Source of the DNA: an uncultured Lachnospiraceae bacterium
GTDB lineage: Bacteria; Bacillota; Clostridia; Lachnospirales; Lachnospiraceae
Reading direction: 5' to 3'
NCBI GenBank assembly: GCA_910584785.1
Contig: CAJUDX010000021.1
Span: 1-46,042, forward strand
Length of the DNA stretch: 46,042 nt
Every line of letters starts with the position of its first letter. Within the stretch, counting starts at the first letter, position 1. Below the pieces are notes generated by a model. It was not told the DNA's origin, made no database searches, and saw only the letters and a program-made list of their open reading frames with translations. This document shows, piece after piece, positions 15,757-22,724 of this stretch. Made by a program: the position numbers and the translations under genes.

Positions 15757-17195
15757 GGCTTAACCTCCTCCCCTTCTCCCTTTTTCGTTTTCTTCTTTTT
15801 TGCCCTGGGGACGGACACACGATCCCTGCGGCATTCCTGATAAAAAGGATCAAGAATGGTCAGGCCGCCAAGGGCCATAACCAAAAGAAGGGTAAGAAGC
15901 AGCGCCCGCACCGCCTCCCTGCTCGCAGAGGACGAAGCAAAGTTCACCTGAATATAGCCGTCGCGTTTTTCCTTAACATAGGTGCTGCATAACTCCCTGC
16001 ATTGGGCAGAAAGATTCATCAGTTCAGTTTTTAACTCCTCAATCCGTTCATCTGCCTGTGCACAGACATTTGCCGAAGGCTGCCGCTTTTTCATCTGATC
16101 CGACGCATAGGCATTATGCTCCATTTCCTCTACCAGTTCAGTCGCGGATTCCAAATGCTCCTTCGCCTCATCGGCAAAATAATCCACGCCCACCTTGGTC
16201 TTGGACATGTAAAATTCCTTGTCCGTGTCGTAAGTGGGAATCAGGACAAAGCGGGTCATAAAGGCATTGTAGATATTGATGGTTTCAATGCGAACATCAT
16301 AGGCTGCCATTTCCTTTTTCCTTGAAGTTTCTAAAAGATGATTGGCATACTGCATTCTGGACTGATAAGTGTTTCTATTTTTTGACAGACTGTTTTCCAG
16401 CGCAAAGGCTTCATAACGCTCCAGTTCAATATCAATATAATTGCTGATTTTCTGGGACAGTGAGGCAAAGGTTTCCCCGCTCTCAGATGCACGGAAACTG
16501 CTGCTCTCACTGCTGTAGACTGGAAGATAGTTTTTCAGTTTATAAGCCTGCATCTGCAGATAATCCTTCACATCCAGATACTCCATCCCTTCCAGCTCAT
16601 CAAAGGATAAATCCAGTATACTGTCATTTTCCGCATAATTCATAACAAAATCTTCCCAGTACACATCCGCCAAAAGCTTAAGCACAGTCTTGGGATTGGT
16701 ATGATAAAAAGCCACCTTTTCTGAACAATGAATCCAGTATTCCGTCGAAATCTTTAAATCCGATTCCTGCGTAATATCCAGTTTTTCTGCATCCAGACGG
16801 GTGGAAATCGTAAGACAATCCTCCAGCTGATCGGTGCTAATCGACAGCCCTCCCCTTGCTATCACCTTTTCCAAAATAGCGTCCGAAAGAATATTGGATT
16901 CATTAAACCGGGTAACGTTGGGATTCTGCCCTTTTGCTGCTTCTTCGTAATTCAATACCATTAACATATTGGGTGCCCATATTTTGTTTCCCATCTCCCC
17001 GGCAAAACAGCCCAGGAAAAATAAAAGACCCCATAACGCGATCCATCGCTTTTTTCCTTTTACCTGACCAAGGCCATCCCTAAGCCCTAAAACCGGAAGC
17101 TTCGCGCGTACGCAAAAGAAACGCCAAAGCAGAAGGACATAGGAAAGCACCAGGCATAAAATCAAAACCGGCACTATTGCGCTTACTAAAATCAT
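15753..17195 (-). CDS. Second Wzz-like membrane protein
   Basis: I assign this 480-residue protein to the chain-length-determinant type from its shape and neighbours rather than from a firm motif. Hydrophobic helices lie at about residues 3-27, 51-68 and 428-448. A long, mostly helical extracytoplasmic region (about 70-425) sits between the last two. The C-terminus is a short basic tail rich in Lys. It overlaps the Wzz-GGDEF gene by 4 bases (ATGA), so the two are probably made in fixed ratio and may form one complex. AAAGGAG lies 10 bases before its ATG. It has no ATPase domain. It could instead be a Wzc-like scaffold without its kinase half. Confidence 0.6.
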   Translation of the reverse strand: MILVSAIVPVLILCLVLSYVLLLWRFFCVRAKLPVLGLRDGLGQVKGKKRWIALWGLLFFLGCFAGEMGNKIWAPNMLMVLNYEEAAKGQNPNVTRFNESNILSDAILEKVIARGGLSISTDQLEDCLTISTRLDAEKLDITQESDLKISTEYWIHCSEKVAFYHTNPKTVLKLLADVYWEDFVMNYAENDSILDLSFDELEGMEYLDVKDYLQMQAYKLKNYLPVYSSESSSFRASESGETFASLSQKISNYIDIELERYEAFALENSLSKNRNTYQSRMQYANHLLETSRKKEMAAYDVRIETINIYNAFMTRFVLIPTYDTDKEFYMSKTKVGVDYFADEAKEHLESATELVEEMEHNAYASDQMKKRQPSANVCAQADERIEELKTELMNLSAQCRELCSTYVKEKRDGYIQVNFASSSASREAVRALLLTLLLVMALGGLTILDPFYQECRRDRVSVPRAKKKKTKKGEGEEVKP

Positions 17196-17219
17196 GTTAC
17201 CTACACTCCTTTGTTATCG

Positions 17220-18137
17220 TCACTCATTATCTGTTTCCTGCCGGCCATTAATATCAATCACAGCCAGTTCGGGGCGGTTATTCATCCTTGGAAGACGACC
17301 GTGTCCCCCCATTCCCCGCGAAACGAAAATCGTGCTGTTGGGCAGGGTATACATCCCGCCGCTGTATTTAGGAAATAACCCGGTATCTCCATGGTAAAGT
17401 CCCCCAATCCCCGGCAGCCAAATCTGTCCCCCATGGTAATGCCCGCAAATTCCAAGGTCGATTTCCCCATCCGCCAGCGCCTGGTAATAAAGACCTGGAT
17501 AATGCGTAATCAAAAGTTTAAAGGCACTGCTCTTTTCATACTCCTCAAAAAAGGCTGCGCCGTATTCTTCAAAGCCCTCCGGCGCAGTTGTAATACCGCC
17601 AATCAGGAAGGGGGTTTTATGGATAGTTACCTCCTCCGCCCGGTTGACTAAAACATGCACACCTTTTTCAATAAGCAATTCTTCCAGCGGACTTCCCTTT
17701 TCATAAAATAAATGATTTTCATGATTACCCGGTCCATAGTAAACAGGCGCAATTTCCACCAGCTTTTCGCACAGGGTTAAAATAATGTCCAGGTTATCAT
17801 CATCTGCATTGACCATATCTCCCGCGATAATAATTAGATCGGGACACAGTGCGTTAATCTGTCTCACCAGATCTGCATTGCCTGCACCAAACTCACGGTT
17901 ATGTAAATCCGACAGCACGACAAGACGGGTGCTTTCTGCCCCCTCTGCCTTTAAAGAATACAGATGATAAAAGGTTATCTCCAGCTGATCATTGAGCAAA
18001 AACCTTACGCCCAAAAACAATGCAATTACCAGGATTGCCCAAAAAGCCGCCATAATGCGCCGCTTTTTCGGATGCTTTTTCTTTTTTGCGGCATCACCTT
18101 TGCCAGACTCTGCCGTTTCCTCTATCTGTTCCCGCAT
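17220..18137 (-). CDS. Membrane-anchored metallophosphoesterase (YkuE/YaeI-like)
   Basis: The 305-residue protein has a Lys-rich cytoplasmic start (residues 17-28), one membrane helix (about 29-47) and a calcineurin-type metallophosphoesterase domain. All metal-site motifs are visible: the DLH of VVLSDLHNREFG, the GDMVNADDD segment, GPGNHENH, ITHYPG and GHYHGGQIW. The catalytic domain is probably outside the cell. Relatives (YkuE, YaeI) have poorly defined substrates; LpxH-like enzymes cleave UDP-sugar lipids. Its place between the priming transferase and the Wzz-like genes suggests recycling or trimming of a phosphate-linked glycolipid, but this is inference. GGAGG lies 7 bases before the ATG. 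Confidence 0.85.
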   Translation of the reverse strand: MREQIEETAESGKGDAAKKKKHPKKRRIMAAFWAILVIALFLGVRFLLNDQLEITFYHLYSLKAEGAESTRLVVLSDLHNREFGAGNADLVRQINALCPDLIIIAGDMVNADDDNLDIILTLCEKLVEIAPVYYGPGNHENHLFYEKGSPLEELLIEKGVHVLVNRAEEVTIHKTPFLIGGITTAPEGFEEYGAAFFEEYEKSSAFKLLITHYPGLYYQALADGEIDLGICGHYHGGQIWLPGIGGLYHGDTGLFPKYSGGMYTLPNSTIFVSRGMGGHGRLPRMNNRPELAVIDINGRQETDNE

Positions 18138-18167
18138 TATCTGCCCTCCCCTCCCTCTTAATTTTCT

Positions 18168-19208
18168 TTACCATGCCCCATCCTTAGACAATACCACCTT
18201 TATGGTTTTACAAAGAATCAGAAAATCTCCCTTTAAGCTCCAGTTATCTACATATTCTTTATCCAGTCTTACCACTTCCTCAAAATCATTAATTTTACTT
18301 CTGCCGCTTATCTGCCACAGCCCTGTAATCCCCGGCTTTGTCGCCAGACGGATTCGATGATGCCGTTTGTACTTCATCCACTCATCCACCGTGGGAGGGC
18401 GGCTTCCAATCAGGCTCATATCGCCCTTTAGCACATTTAAGAACTGCGGAAACTCATCCAGGGAAAATCTTCGGATAAATCCCCCGATTCCCTTCTCCCC
18501 GCCGATAATTCTGGGGTCATTTTCTATCTTAAACATCATGCCGTCCTTTACCTGATTTTTCTCCAGCAGATCCTTCTTTTTCTCCTCAGCATCCAGATAC
18601 ATACTGCGAAACTTATACATGCGAAACCGTTTTCCATTCTGTCCTATTCTTTCTTGGGAAAAGAATACCGGCCCCGGAGACTGAAGGTAAATGATCGGTC
18701 CAATCACCATAAAAAGAATTGCCGTCAGCCCGCAGCCCACCACTCCCCCTATCACATCCATGATACGCTTACACAGCGCCTGTTTCAGGGAAATGCTATA
18801 ATAGCTGTTGCTCAGCACAGTATACTCTCCCACCCTTTTTACATCCTGTTTGTGACCATCGAGCTGCACCGCCTTAAGCAAATTCAAATGCACCGTCACG
18901 CCCATCTCGATAAGGTAGTGGTAAAAGGTGTCAGGAAAAGGGACCTCCCTGGGCAATGCAATCAATACCTCATCCACCCACTCACGGCAGACATACTCAA
19001 TCACTGTATCCCCGCTGGCTACAAACTCCACATCACTTATCCTTCTGCCAATCTCTGTTTCTGCCCCCTTATCCATAAGGACACCCCGGATCATATACTG
19101 ATTACCATAATTGCTGTTTCTCACATTCCCGATAACCGTAGCTGCCGTCTCTTCCATGGTTACAATAATCAACGATTTCTTTTTTCTTTTTCTCTTGTGG
19201 AACAACAT
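18168..19208 (-). CDS. Priming polyprenyl-phosphate sugar-1-phosphate transferase lacking the N-terminal helices
   Basis: The protein (346 residues from the chosen start) carries a nucleotide-binding-like fold at about residues 8-105 and then the bacterial sugar transferase domain. Marks of the latter are KRIMDVIGG with its re-entrant helix, QSPGPVFFSQERIGQNG, MYKFRSM, RFSLDEFPQ with the catalytic Asp-Glu, LIGSRPP and KPGITGLWQISGR. It would load the first sugar phosphate onto undecaprenyl phosphate. Most relatives with this middle domain run to about 460 residues with four extra N-terminal membrane helices, which are absent here. I chose the ATG at 19208 because AGGGGG is 6 bases upstream; that site lies inside the overlapping small gene. 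Confidence 0.88.
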   Translation of the reverse strand: MLFHKRKRKKKSLIIVTMEETAATVIGNVRNSNYGNQYMIRGVLMDKGAETEIGRRISDVEFVASGDTVIEYVCREWVDEVLIALPREVPFPDTFYHYLIEMGVTVHLNLLKAVQLDGHKQDVKRVGEYTVLSNSYYSISLKQALCKRIMDVIGGVVGCGLTAILFMVIGPIIYLQSPGPVFFSQERIGQNGKRFRMYKFRSMYLDAEEKKKDLLEKNQVKDGMMFKIENDPRIIGGEKGIGGFIRRFSLDEFPQFLNVLKGDMSLIGSRPPTVDEWMKYKRHHRIRLATKPGITGLWQISGRSKINDFEEVVRLDKEYVDNWSLKGDFLILCKTIKVVLSKDGAW

Positions 19209-19389
19209 ATTCATCCCCCTGAAGTTTTCCGTCCTGTTCTGATGCCACGGCGTTATCCATCAGCTTTGCCATCTCCAAAAAGCTTCGGAAATCTATCGTT
19301 TCCTTCTGGTTGACCCACGTTATCTTGCCCTGCCAGGTAGAATTTTCCTGGCTGAGAATATGCACTACAAATGTCTCCCTCTTTCCCAT
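19102..19389 (-). CDS. Small conserved-looking protein downstream of the BTAD regulator
   Basis: This 95-residue product starts at an ATG with GGAGG 5 bases upstream. The first half (TFVVHILSQ, STWQGKITWV, FRSFLEMAKLMD) resembles short proteins that I recall next to BTAD regulators in Clostridia; I could not check this. It has no membrane helix or known catalytic motif. The last 35 or so codons overlap the priming transferase gene in another frame, so only the first 60 residues may be under selection. It is a candidate partner or modulator of the regulator. An alternative in-frame ATG lies 12 bases upstream. Confidence 0.65.
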   Translation of the reverse strand: MGKRETFVVHILSQENSTWQGKITWVNQKETIDFRSFLEMAKLMDNAVASEQDGKLQGDEYVVPQEKKKKEIVDYCNHGRDGSYGYRECEKQQLW

Positions 19390-19406
19390 CTTTTCCTCCA
19401 TTCTGT

Positions 19407-20702
19407 CTATGCCTTCTGGTACAAACAGACCGTTCTCAAAGATTTTTCTGCCCCTGTTTTCTCCTTTCTCTTCATATCCTCCGATCCGCTCAGTCTGTCA
19501 AGTTCAACTTCCAGCCCTCCTCCCCCTGCCAGCTTCCACAATCCCTCCAGCCGGGATTTCATGAAATAGCCCAGGCTTAACTCCATATCCGTCAGTAAAA
19601 CCAGATATTGACGCTGGCTGTACCGGGTATATACATCCTGCGCCCGGACAGTGCGGTTAAGAATAGCCTGGAATAATTCCATTTCTCCGTCCCCATTCTT
19701 CTCTTCACATTCTTTTGCACCTGACCGCCCATCTATTTCTTCCGACCAAGACCTGTTATGCAGGGTACACAGCATTAAAAGATGTTCTTCCATTCTTTCC
19801 TCGCCAAGCCTGGCCCATAGACGGCATATATCCACAAAGCTTGGAACACTGCACCGGTATCCTCCTTTTCCTTCGCCATGCTCCTTAAGCTTATCTTTCA
19901 CCCGTTTCATTGCCCTGTCCATGTAATAAATGCGGTGTTCTTCATGATGCTCAGACATTACCTGATCTAAAAAGTCTCTTCCCCATTCCCACTCATATAA
20001 TTCTGCAGCCTCTTTATAAACCTTCTGTGCTTCCCTGTGCCGCTCCAGCGCGAGCAGACAATCAATTCTAACTGCCTGCCATTCATCATAGGGATGATAC
20101 TGGCTGGCGTCAGTGCTCAGTTTTAATAAGAGCTCATATTCCCTTTCCGCCTTCAGTATTCTGCTAAGTCCCTTTAAACAAGTCGTATACCATTTCTGAT
20201 AATAAGCACTTTCCAATGTCACCCAGTCCTCACCATTAAGCTGAGGAAGGAACTCTCCGGTATAGGCCCCGCAGTATTGCAGATAAATTTCCCTCTGCCT
20301 TTCCTGACAGAGAACCCCTGTACGGATTTGCTCTATCAGAACATCCAGTTCTCCGGTATCCGACTGCATTTCATACGCTCTGGTAAAATAATACCTGGAC
20401 TGATACAACACTATGTACTGCCCCTGAGGAAATCCTGCCCTGGCAATCGCATTTCTAAGCATATAGACTTGTTGGCGAAAATTATTGGAACGCTGCTTAT
20501 GATCCTTATGCTCCGGCTGATTGATTGCCAGCAGCTCTTTTCTGCCCATCCCCTCTTTCCCGGCCTTTAAAAGACAAAGCATAATCTGCATATACCCTGT
20601 CTGAGGATTAGCATTTAAAGAAAGGGGATTTCCCCGGTAGCGCAGAGAAAATCCGCCAAGGAATCGGGCATAAAACCCAGAATCTTCTGCTTTTATTTCC
20701 AT
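19407..20702 (-). CDS. BTAD (SARP-like) regulator with a C-terminal degenerate GGDEF-like domain
   Basis: The 431-residue protein opens with a winged-helix DNA-binding domain (residues 10-110; ARFLGGFSLRYRG, then FRQQVYMLRNAI). A TPR-like bacterial transcriptional activator domain follows (about 115-255, including the YHPYDEW stretch). The rest (about 280-395) aligns by eye with the GGDEF fold. RAQD at 353-356 is followed, after exactly five residues (VYTRY), by SQRQY at 362-366. That is the spacing of the I-site RxxD and the GGDEF signature. The catalytic residues are lost, but the putative c-di-GMP inhibitory site is kept. It is the first gene of the exopolysaccharide operon and probably controls it. 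The ATG has GGAGG 10 bases upstream. Confidence 0.85.
   Translation of the reverse strand: MEIKAEDSGFYARFLGGFSLRYRGNPLSLNANPQTGYMQIMLCLLKAGKEGMGRKELLAINQPEHKDHKQRSNNFRQQVYMLRNAIARAGFPQGQYIVLYQSRYYFTRAYEMQSDTGELDVLIEQIRTGVLCQERQREIYLQYCGAYTGEFLPQLNGEDWVTLESAYYQKWYTTCLKGLSRILKAEREYELLLKLSTDASQYHPYDEWQAVRIDCLLALERHREAQKVYKEAAELYEWEWGRDFLDQVMSEHHEEHRIYYMDRAMKRVKDKLKEHGEGKGGYRCSVPSFVDICRLWARLGEERMEEHLLMLCTLHNRSWSEEIDGRSGAKECEEKNGDGEMELFQAILNRTVRAQDVYTRYSQRQYLVLLTDMELSLGYFMKSRLEGLWKLAGGGGLEVELDRLSGSEDMKRKEKTGAEKSLRTVCLYQKA
19605..19646 (-). other. Codons for the RxxD plus SQRQY segment of the BTAD regulator
   Basis: This segment encodes residues 353-366. RxxD sits five residues before the position normally held by GGDEF, as in the allosteric I-site of diguanylate cyclases, while GGDEF itself is replaced by SQRQY. 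It is listed separately because it is the key evidence for possible c-di-GMP sensing. Confidence 0.6.
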
Positions 20703-20722
20703 CGTTAATATTCCTCCGTCTC

Positions 20723-20749
20723 ATTGTAAACATAAAGACATCCTGTCAA
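20723..20749 (-). promoter_or_regulatory. Possible promoter of the exopolysaccharide operon
   Basis: On the minus strand, TTGACA (20749-20744) is followed after 15 bases by TACAAT (20728-20723). The -10 is good, but the spacer is short and the leader to the ATG at 20702 would be only about 15 bases. The -35 box forms the outer end of the inverted repeat at 20744-20771. A second candidate farther upstream cannot be excluded. Confidence 0.35.
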
Positions 20750-20916
20750 CCAAAGTACACTTTAGTTGACACCCAATCGGTGGAGGACAATCCATGAAAA
20801 ATCCATAATTTTATGCGTAAATGGTCAAAAATCAGAGAAAATAATAATTAAAGTGGGATGAATGCAAAGAAAAGGACGACAAAAAAGCCGGAAACTAAAG
20901 TGTACTTTATTTGACA
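20744..20916. repeat. Inverted-repeat pair upstream of the exopolysaccharide operon
   Basis: The left copy (20744-20771) is itself a near-perfect palindrome with arms TGTCAAC and GTTGACA around AAAGTACACTTT. The right copy (20890-20916) is its inverted counterpart, matching at about 22 of 26 positions, with its outer end at TTGACA. Core centres are 145 bp apart, and the 118 bases between hold no gene. Two readings fit: an operator pair for the BTAD regulator, or terminal repeats of a small non-autonomous element. The TG...CA ends and outward TTGACA resemble IS21-type ends. No clear target duplication is visible. Confidence 0.6.
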
Positions 20917-21050
20917 CATTTTCCAGCCTAATCACAGACACAGTATTTTTTATAAACAGTATAGCACAGGAAACGTTAGGAAAATCATTTCATCCTTATT
21001 AAAAATAAAAATTTTTGATTTTTTTCTAACTTTCTCCAGCGGTACTGCGG

Positions 21051-21222
21051 CCGCCTATTCGGCGGCAGGATTTTCGCAGTAAACCTTCATGCGCCCACAA
21101 GCGGTCGTATCATCATAAATAAACCTCTGCCGGGCGCACTTGGAATACCTGAACTTAGGCCGCCTATTCGGCGGCAGGATTTTCGCAGTAAACCCTTCAT
21201 GCGGCAGGATTTTCGCAGTAAA
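21051..21222. repeat. Local direct repeats downstream of serS
   Basis: A unit with the hairpin CCGCC-TATTC-GGCGG followed by CAGGATTTTCGCAGTAAA occurs at 21051-21083 and again at 21160-21192. A third, 5'-truncated copy is at 21201-21222. The first two flank dispersed repeat B. The rest of the 587-base gap (20703-21289) holds only the inverted-repeat pair, an AT-rich stretch (20940-21035) and the serS terminator. Confidence 0.8.
21084..21174. repeat. Dispersed repeat B, copy 1
   Basis: This 91-base stretch matches 45946-46036 without gaps and with about ten mismatches by eye. Both copies keep two inverted repeats, TGCGCCC with GGGCGCA and CCGCC with GGCGG. Differences lie mainly in the single-stranded parts. 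It is probably a family of small interspersed structured elements. Confidence 0.8.
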
Positions 21223-21265
21223 AAACCGATAATCTGTTCAGAATCAAATAAACAGATTATCGGTT
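21219..21265 (-). terminator. Terminator of serS
   Basis: A 15-bp perfect stem (21224-21238 with 21251-21265) has a 12-base loop and is followed on the minus strand by a run of Ts. It begins 25 bases after the serS stop. Confidence 0.9.
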
Positions 21266-21289
21266 AATACCTTCTTAAATAAAATTTTC

Positions 21290-22576
21290 TTAATGCTTAG
21301 GAATCAAAACTTCCTTCCCGCCCATATAAGGCCGCAGCACCTCTGGAATCGTTACACTGCCGTCCTCCTGCAAATGATTTTCCAGGAAAGCAATCAGCAT
21401 TCTCGGCGGTGCCACTACAGTATTATTTAAGGTGTGTGCCAAATATTTTCCATTTTCCCCGTCCACGCGAATCTTTAACCGCCGTGCCTGGGCATCTCCT
21501 AAGTTCGAACAGGAACCTACCTCAAAATATTTCTTCTGTCTGGGCGACCAGGCTTCTACATCACAAGACTTTACCTTTAAGTCTGCCAAATCACCGGAAC
21601 AGCACTCTAAAGTACGCACCGGAATCTCCATCGACCGGAATAAATCCACGGTATTCTGCCACAATTTATCATACCACATCGGCGACTCTTCGGGCTTACA
21701 AATCACAATCATTTCCTGCTTTTCAAACTGGTGTATCCGGTACACCCCGCGCTCCTCCATCCCATGCGCCCCCTTTTCTTTTCTAAAGCAGGGCGAATAG
21801 CTGGTCAGGGTCTTGGGCAGCTGATCTTCCGGTGTAATGGTGTCAATAAACTTACCAATCATCGAATGCTCACTGGTTCCAATCAGGTATAAATCCTCAC
21901 CCTCAATCTTATACATCATCGCATCCATCTCGGCAAACGACATGACGCCAGTCACCACATTACTGCGGATCATAAACGGCGGCACACAGTAAGTAAATCC
22001 CCGGTCAATCATAAAATCCCTGGCATAGGCAATTACTGCCGAATGAAGCCGGGCAATATCGCCCATCAGGTAATAAAACCCGTTACCTGCCACCTTGCCT
22101 GCAGCATCCAGATCAATCCCGTCAAACCGCTTCATAATATCTGTATGATAGGGAATCTCAAACTCTGGAACCACTGGAACACCAAACTTTTCAATCTCCA
22201 CATTCTCACTGTCATCCTTCCCAATCGGAACGCTGGGATCGATAATATTGGGAATCGTCATCATTATCTTTAAAATTTTAGCATCCAACTCACTCTCTGC
22301 CGCTTCCAGCTCTGCCAGACGGGCCGCATTCGCACTTACCTGGGCTTTTACTGCCTCGGCCTCTTCCTTCTTTCCCTGGCCCATCAGCTTTCCGATTTCC
22401 TTGGAAAGTTTATTCCTGGATGCGCGAATACCATCGGCCTCAACCTGTGTCCTGCGCTTTTTCTCATCCAGTGCAATCACTTCATCCACCAGAGAAAGCT
22501 TCTCCTCCTGAAACTTATTCTTAATGTTTTCCTTTACTTTATCCGGGTTCTCGCGGACAAACTTAATATCTAACAT
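21290..22576 (-). CDS. serS: Seryl-tRNA synthetase
   Basis: The 428-residue protein charges tRNA-Ser with serine. It begins with the family signature MLDIKFVRENPDKV, followed by the long antiparallel coiled-coil arm that grips the tRNA (about residues 30-105). The class II catalytic core includes PYHTDIMKRFDG, GTSEHSMIGKF (about residue 230), motif 2 in SYSPCFRKEKGAHG (about 265-280) and motif 3 near AHTLNNTVVAPPRMLIAFLEN. I chose the start at 22576 because GGAGG lies 5 bases upstream; an in-frame ATG 42 bases earlier lacks a ribosome site. The leader is short and I see no T-box. A strong terminator follows. Confidence 0.97.
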   Translation of the reverse strand: MLDIKFVRENPDKVKENIKNKFQEEKLSLVDEVIALDEKKRRTQVEADGIRASRNKLSKEIGKLMGQGKKEEAEAVKAQVSANAARLAELEAAESELDAKILKIMMTIPNIIDPSVPIGKDDSENVEIEKFGVPVVPEFEIPYHTDIMKRFDGIDLDAAGKVAGNGFYYLMGDIARLHSAVIAYARDFMIDRGFTYCVPPFMIRSNVVTGVMSFAEMDAMMYKIEGEDLYLIGTSEHSMIGKFIDTITPEDQLPKTLTSYSPCFRKEKGAHGMEERGVYRIHQFEKQEMIVICKPEESPMWYDKLWQNTVDLFRSMEIPVRTLECCSGDLADLKVKSCDVEAWSPRQKKYFEVGSCSNLGDAQARRLKIRVDGENGKYLAHTLNNTVVAPPRMLIAFLENHLQEDGSVTIPEVLRPYMGGKEVLIPKH

Positions 22577-22681
22577 CGTTTCCTCCATCCCATACAATAA
22601 CCTTGTATGTTTTATCATTAATCATTAATTATGTTTACTACGATACCACATATTTCGCGGAATGAAAAGCCCTCTTAACAA

Positions 22682-22714
22682 AAAAATCCCATCCGTACAG
22701 ATGATTTTCACGGT
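22682..22714 (-). terminator. Weak terminator after the pyridoxamine kinase gene
   Basis: On the minus strand a short stem CATC-TGTACG-GATG is followed within a few bases by seven Ts. The stem is only 4-5 bp, so read-through into serS is possible. Confidence 0.4.
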
Positions 22715-22724
22715 TTTTTCTCTC

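Noticed and set aside
19102..19214. A frameshift fusing the small gene to the priming transferase
   Set aside because: The transferase has its own strong ribosome site inside the small gene and no missing catalytic part, so two overlapping genes explain the region better. Relatives should still be checked.
20772..20889. A small gene between the two inverted-repeat copies
   Set aside because: The only ATG frames are a few codons long, and the stretch has stops in all frames.
21051..21222. A CRISPR array from the short direct repeats
   Set aside because: There are only three uneven copies, the spacers are not of uniform length, and one is truncated. No cas genes are present.
22577..22724. A T-box or other riboswitch before serS
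   Set aside because: The gap is only about 150 bases to the preceding stop, and no T-box sequence or specifier stem is visible.
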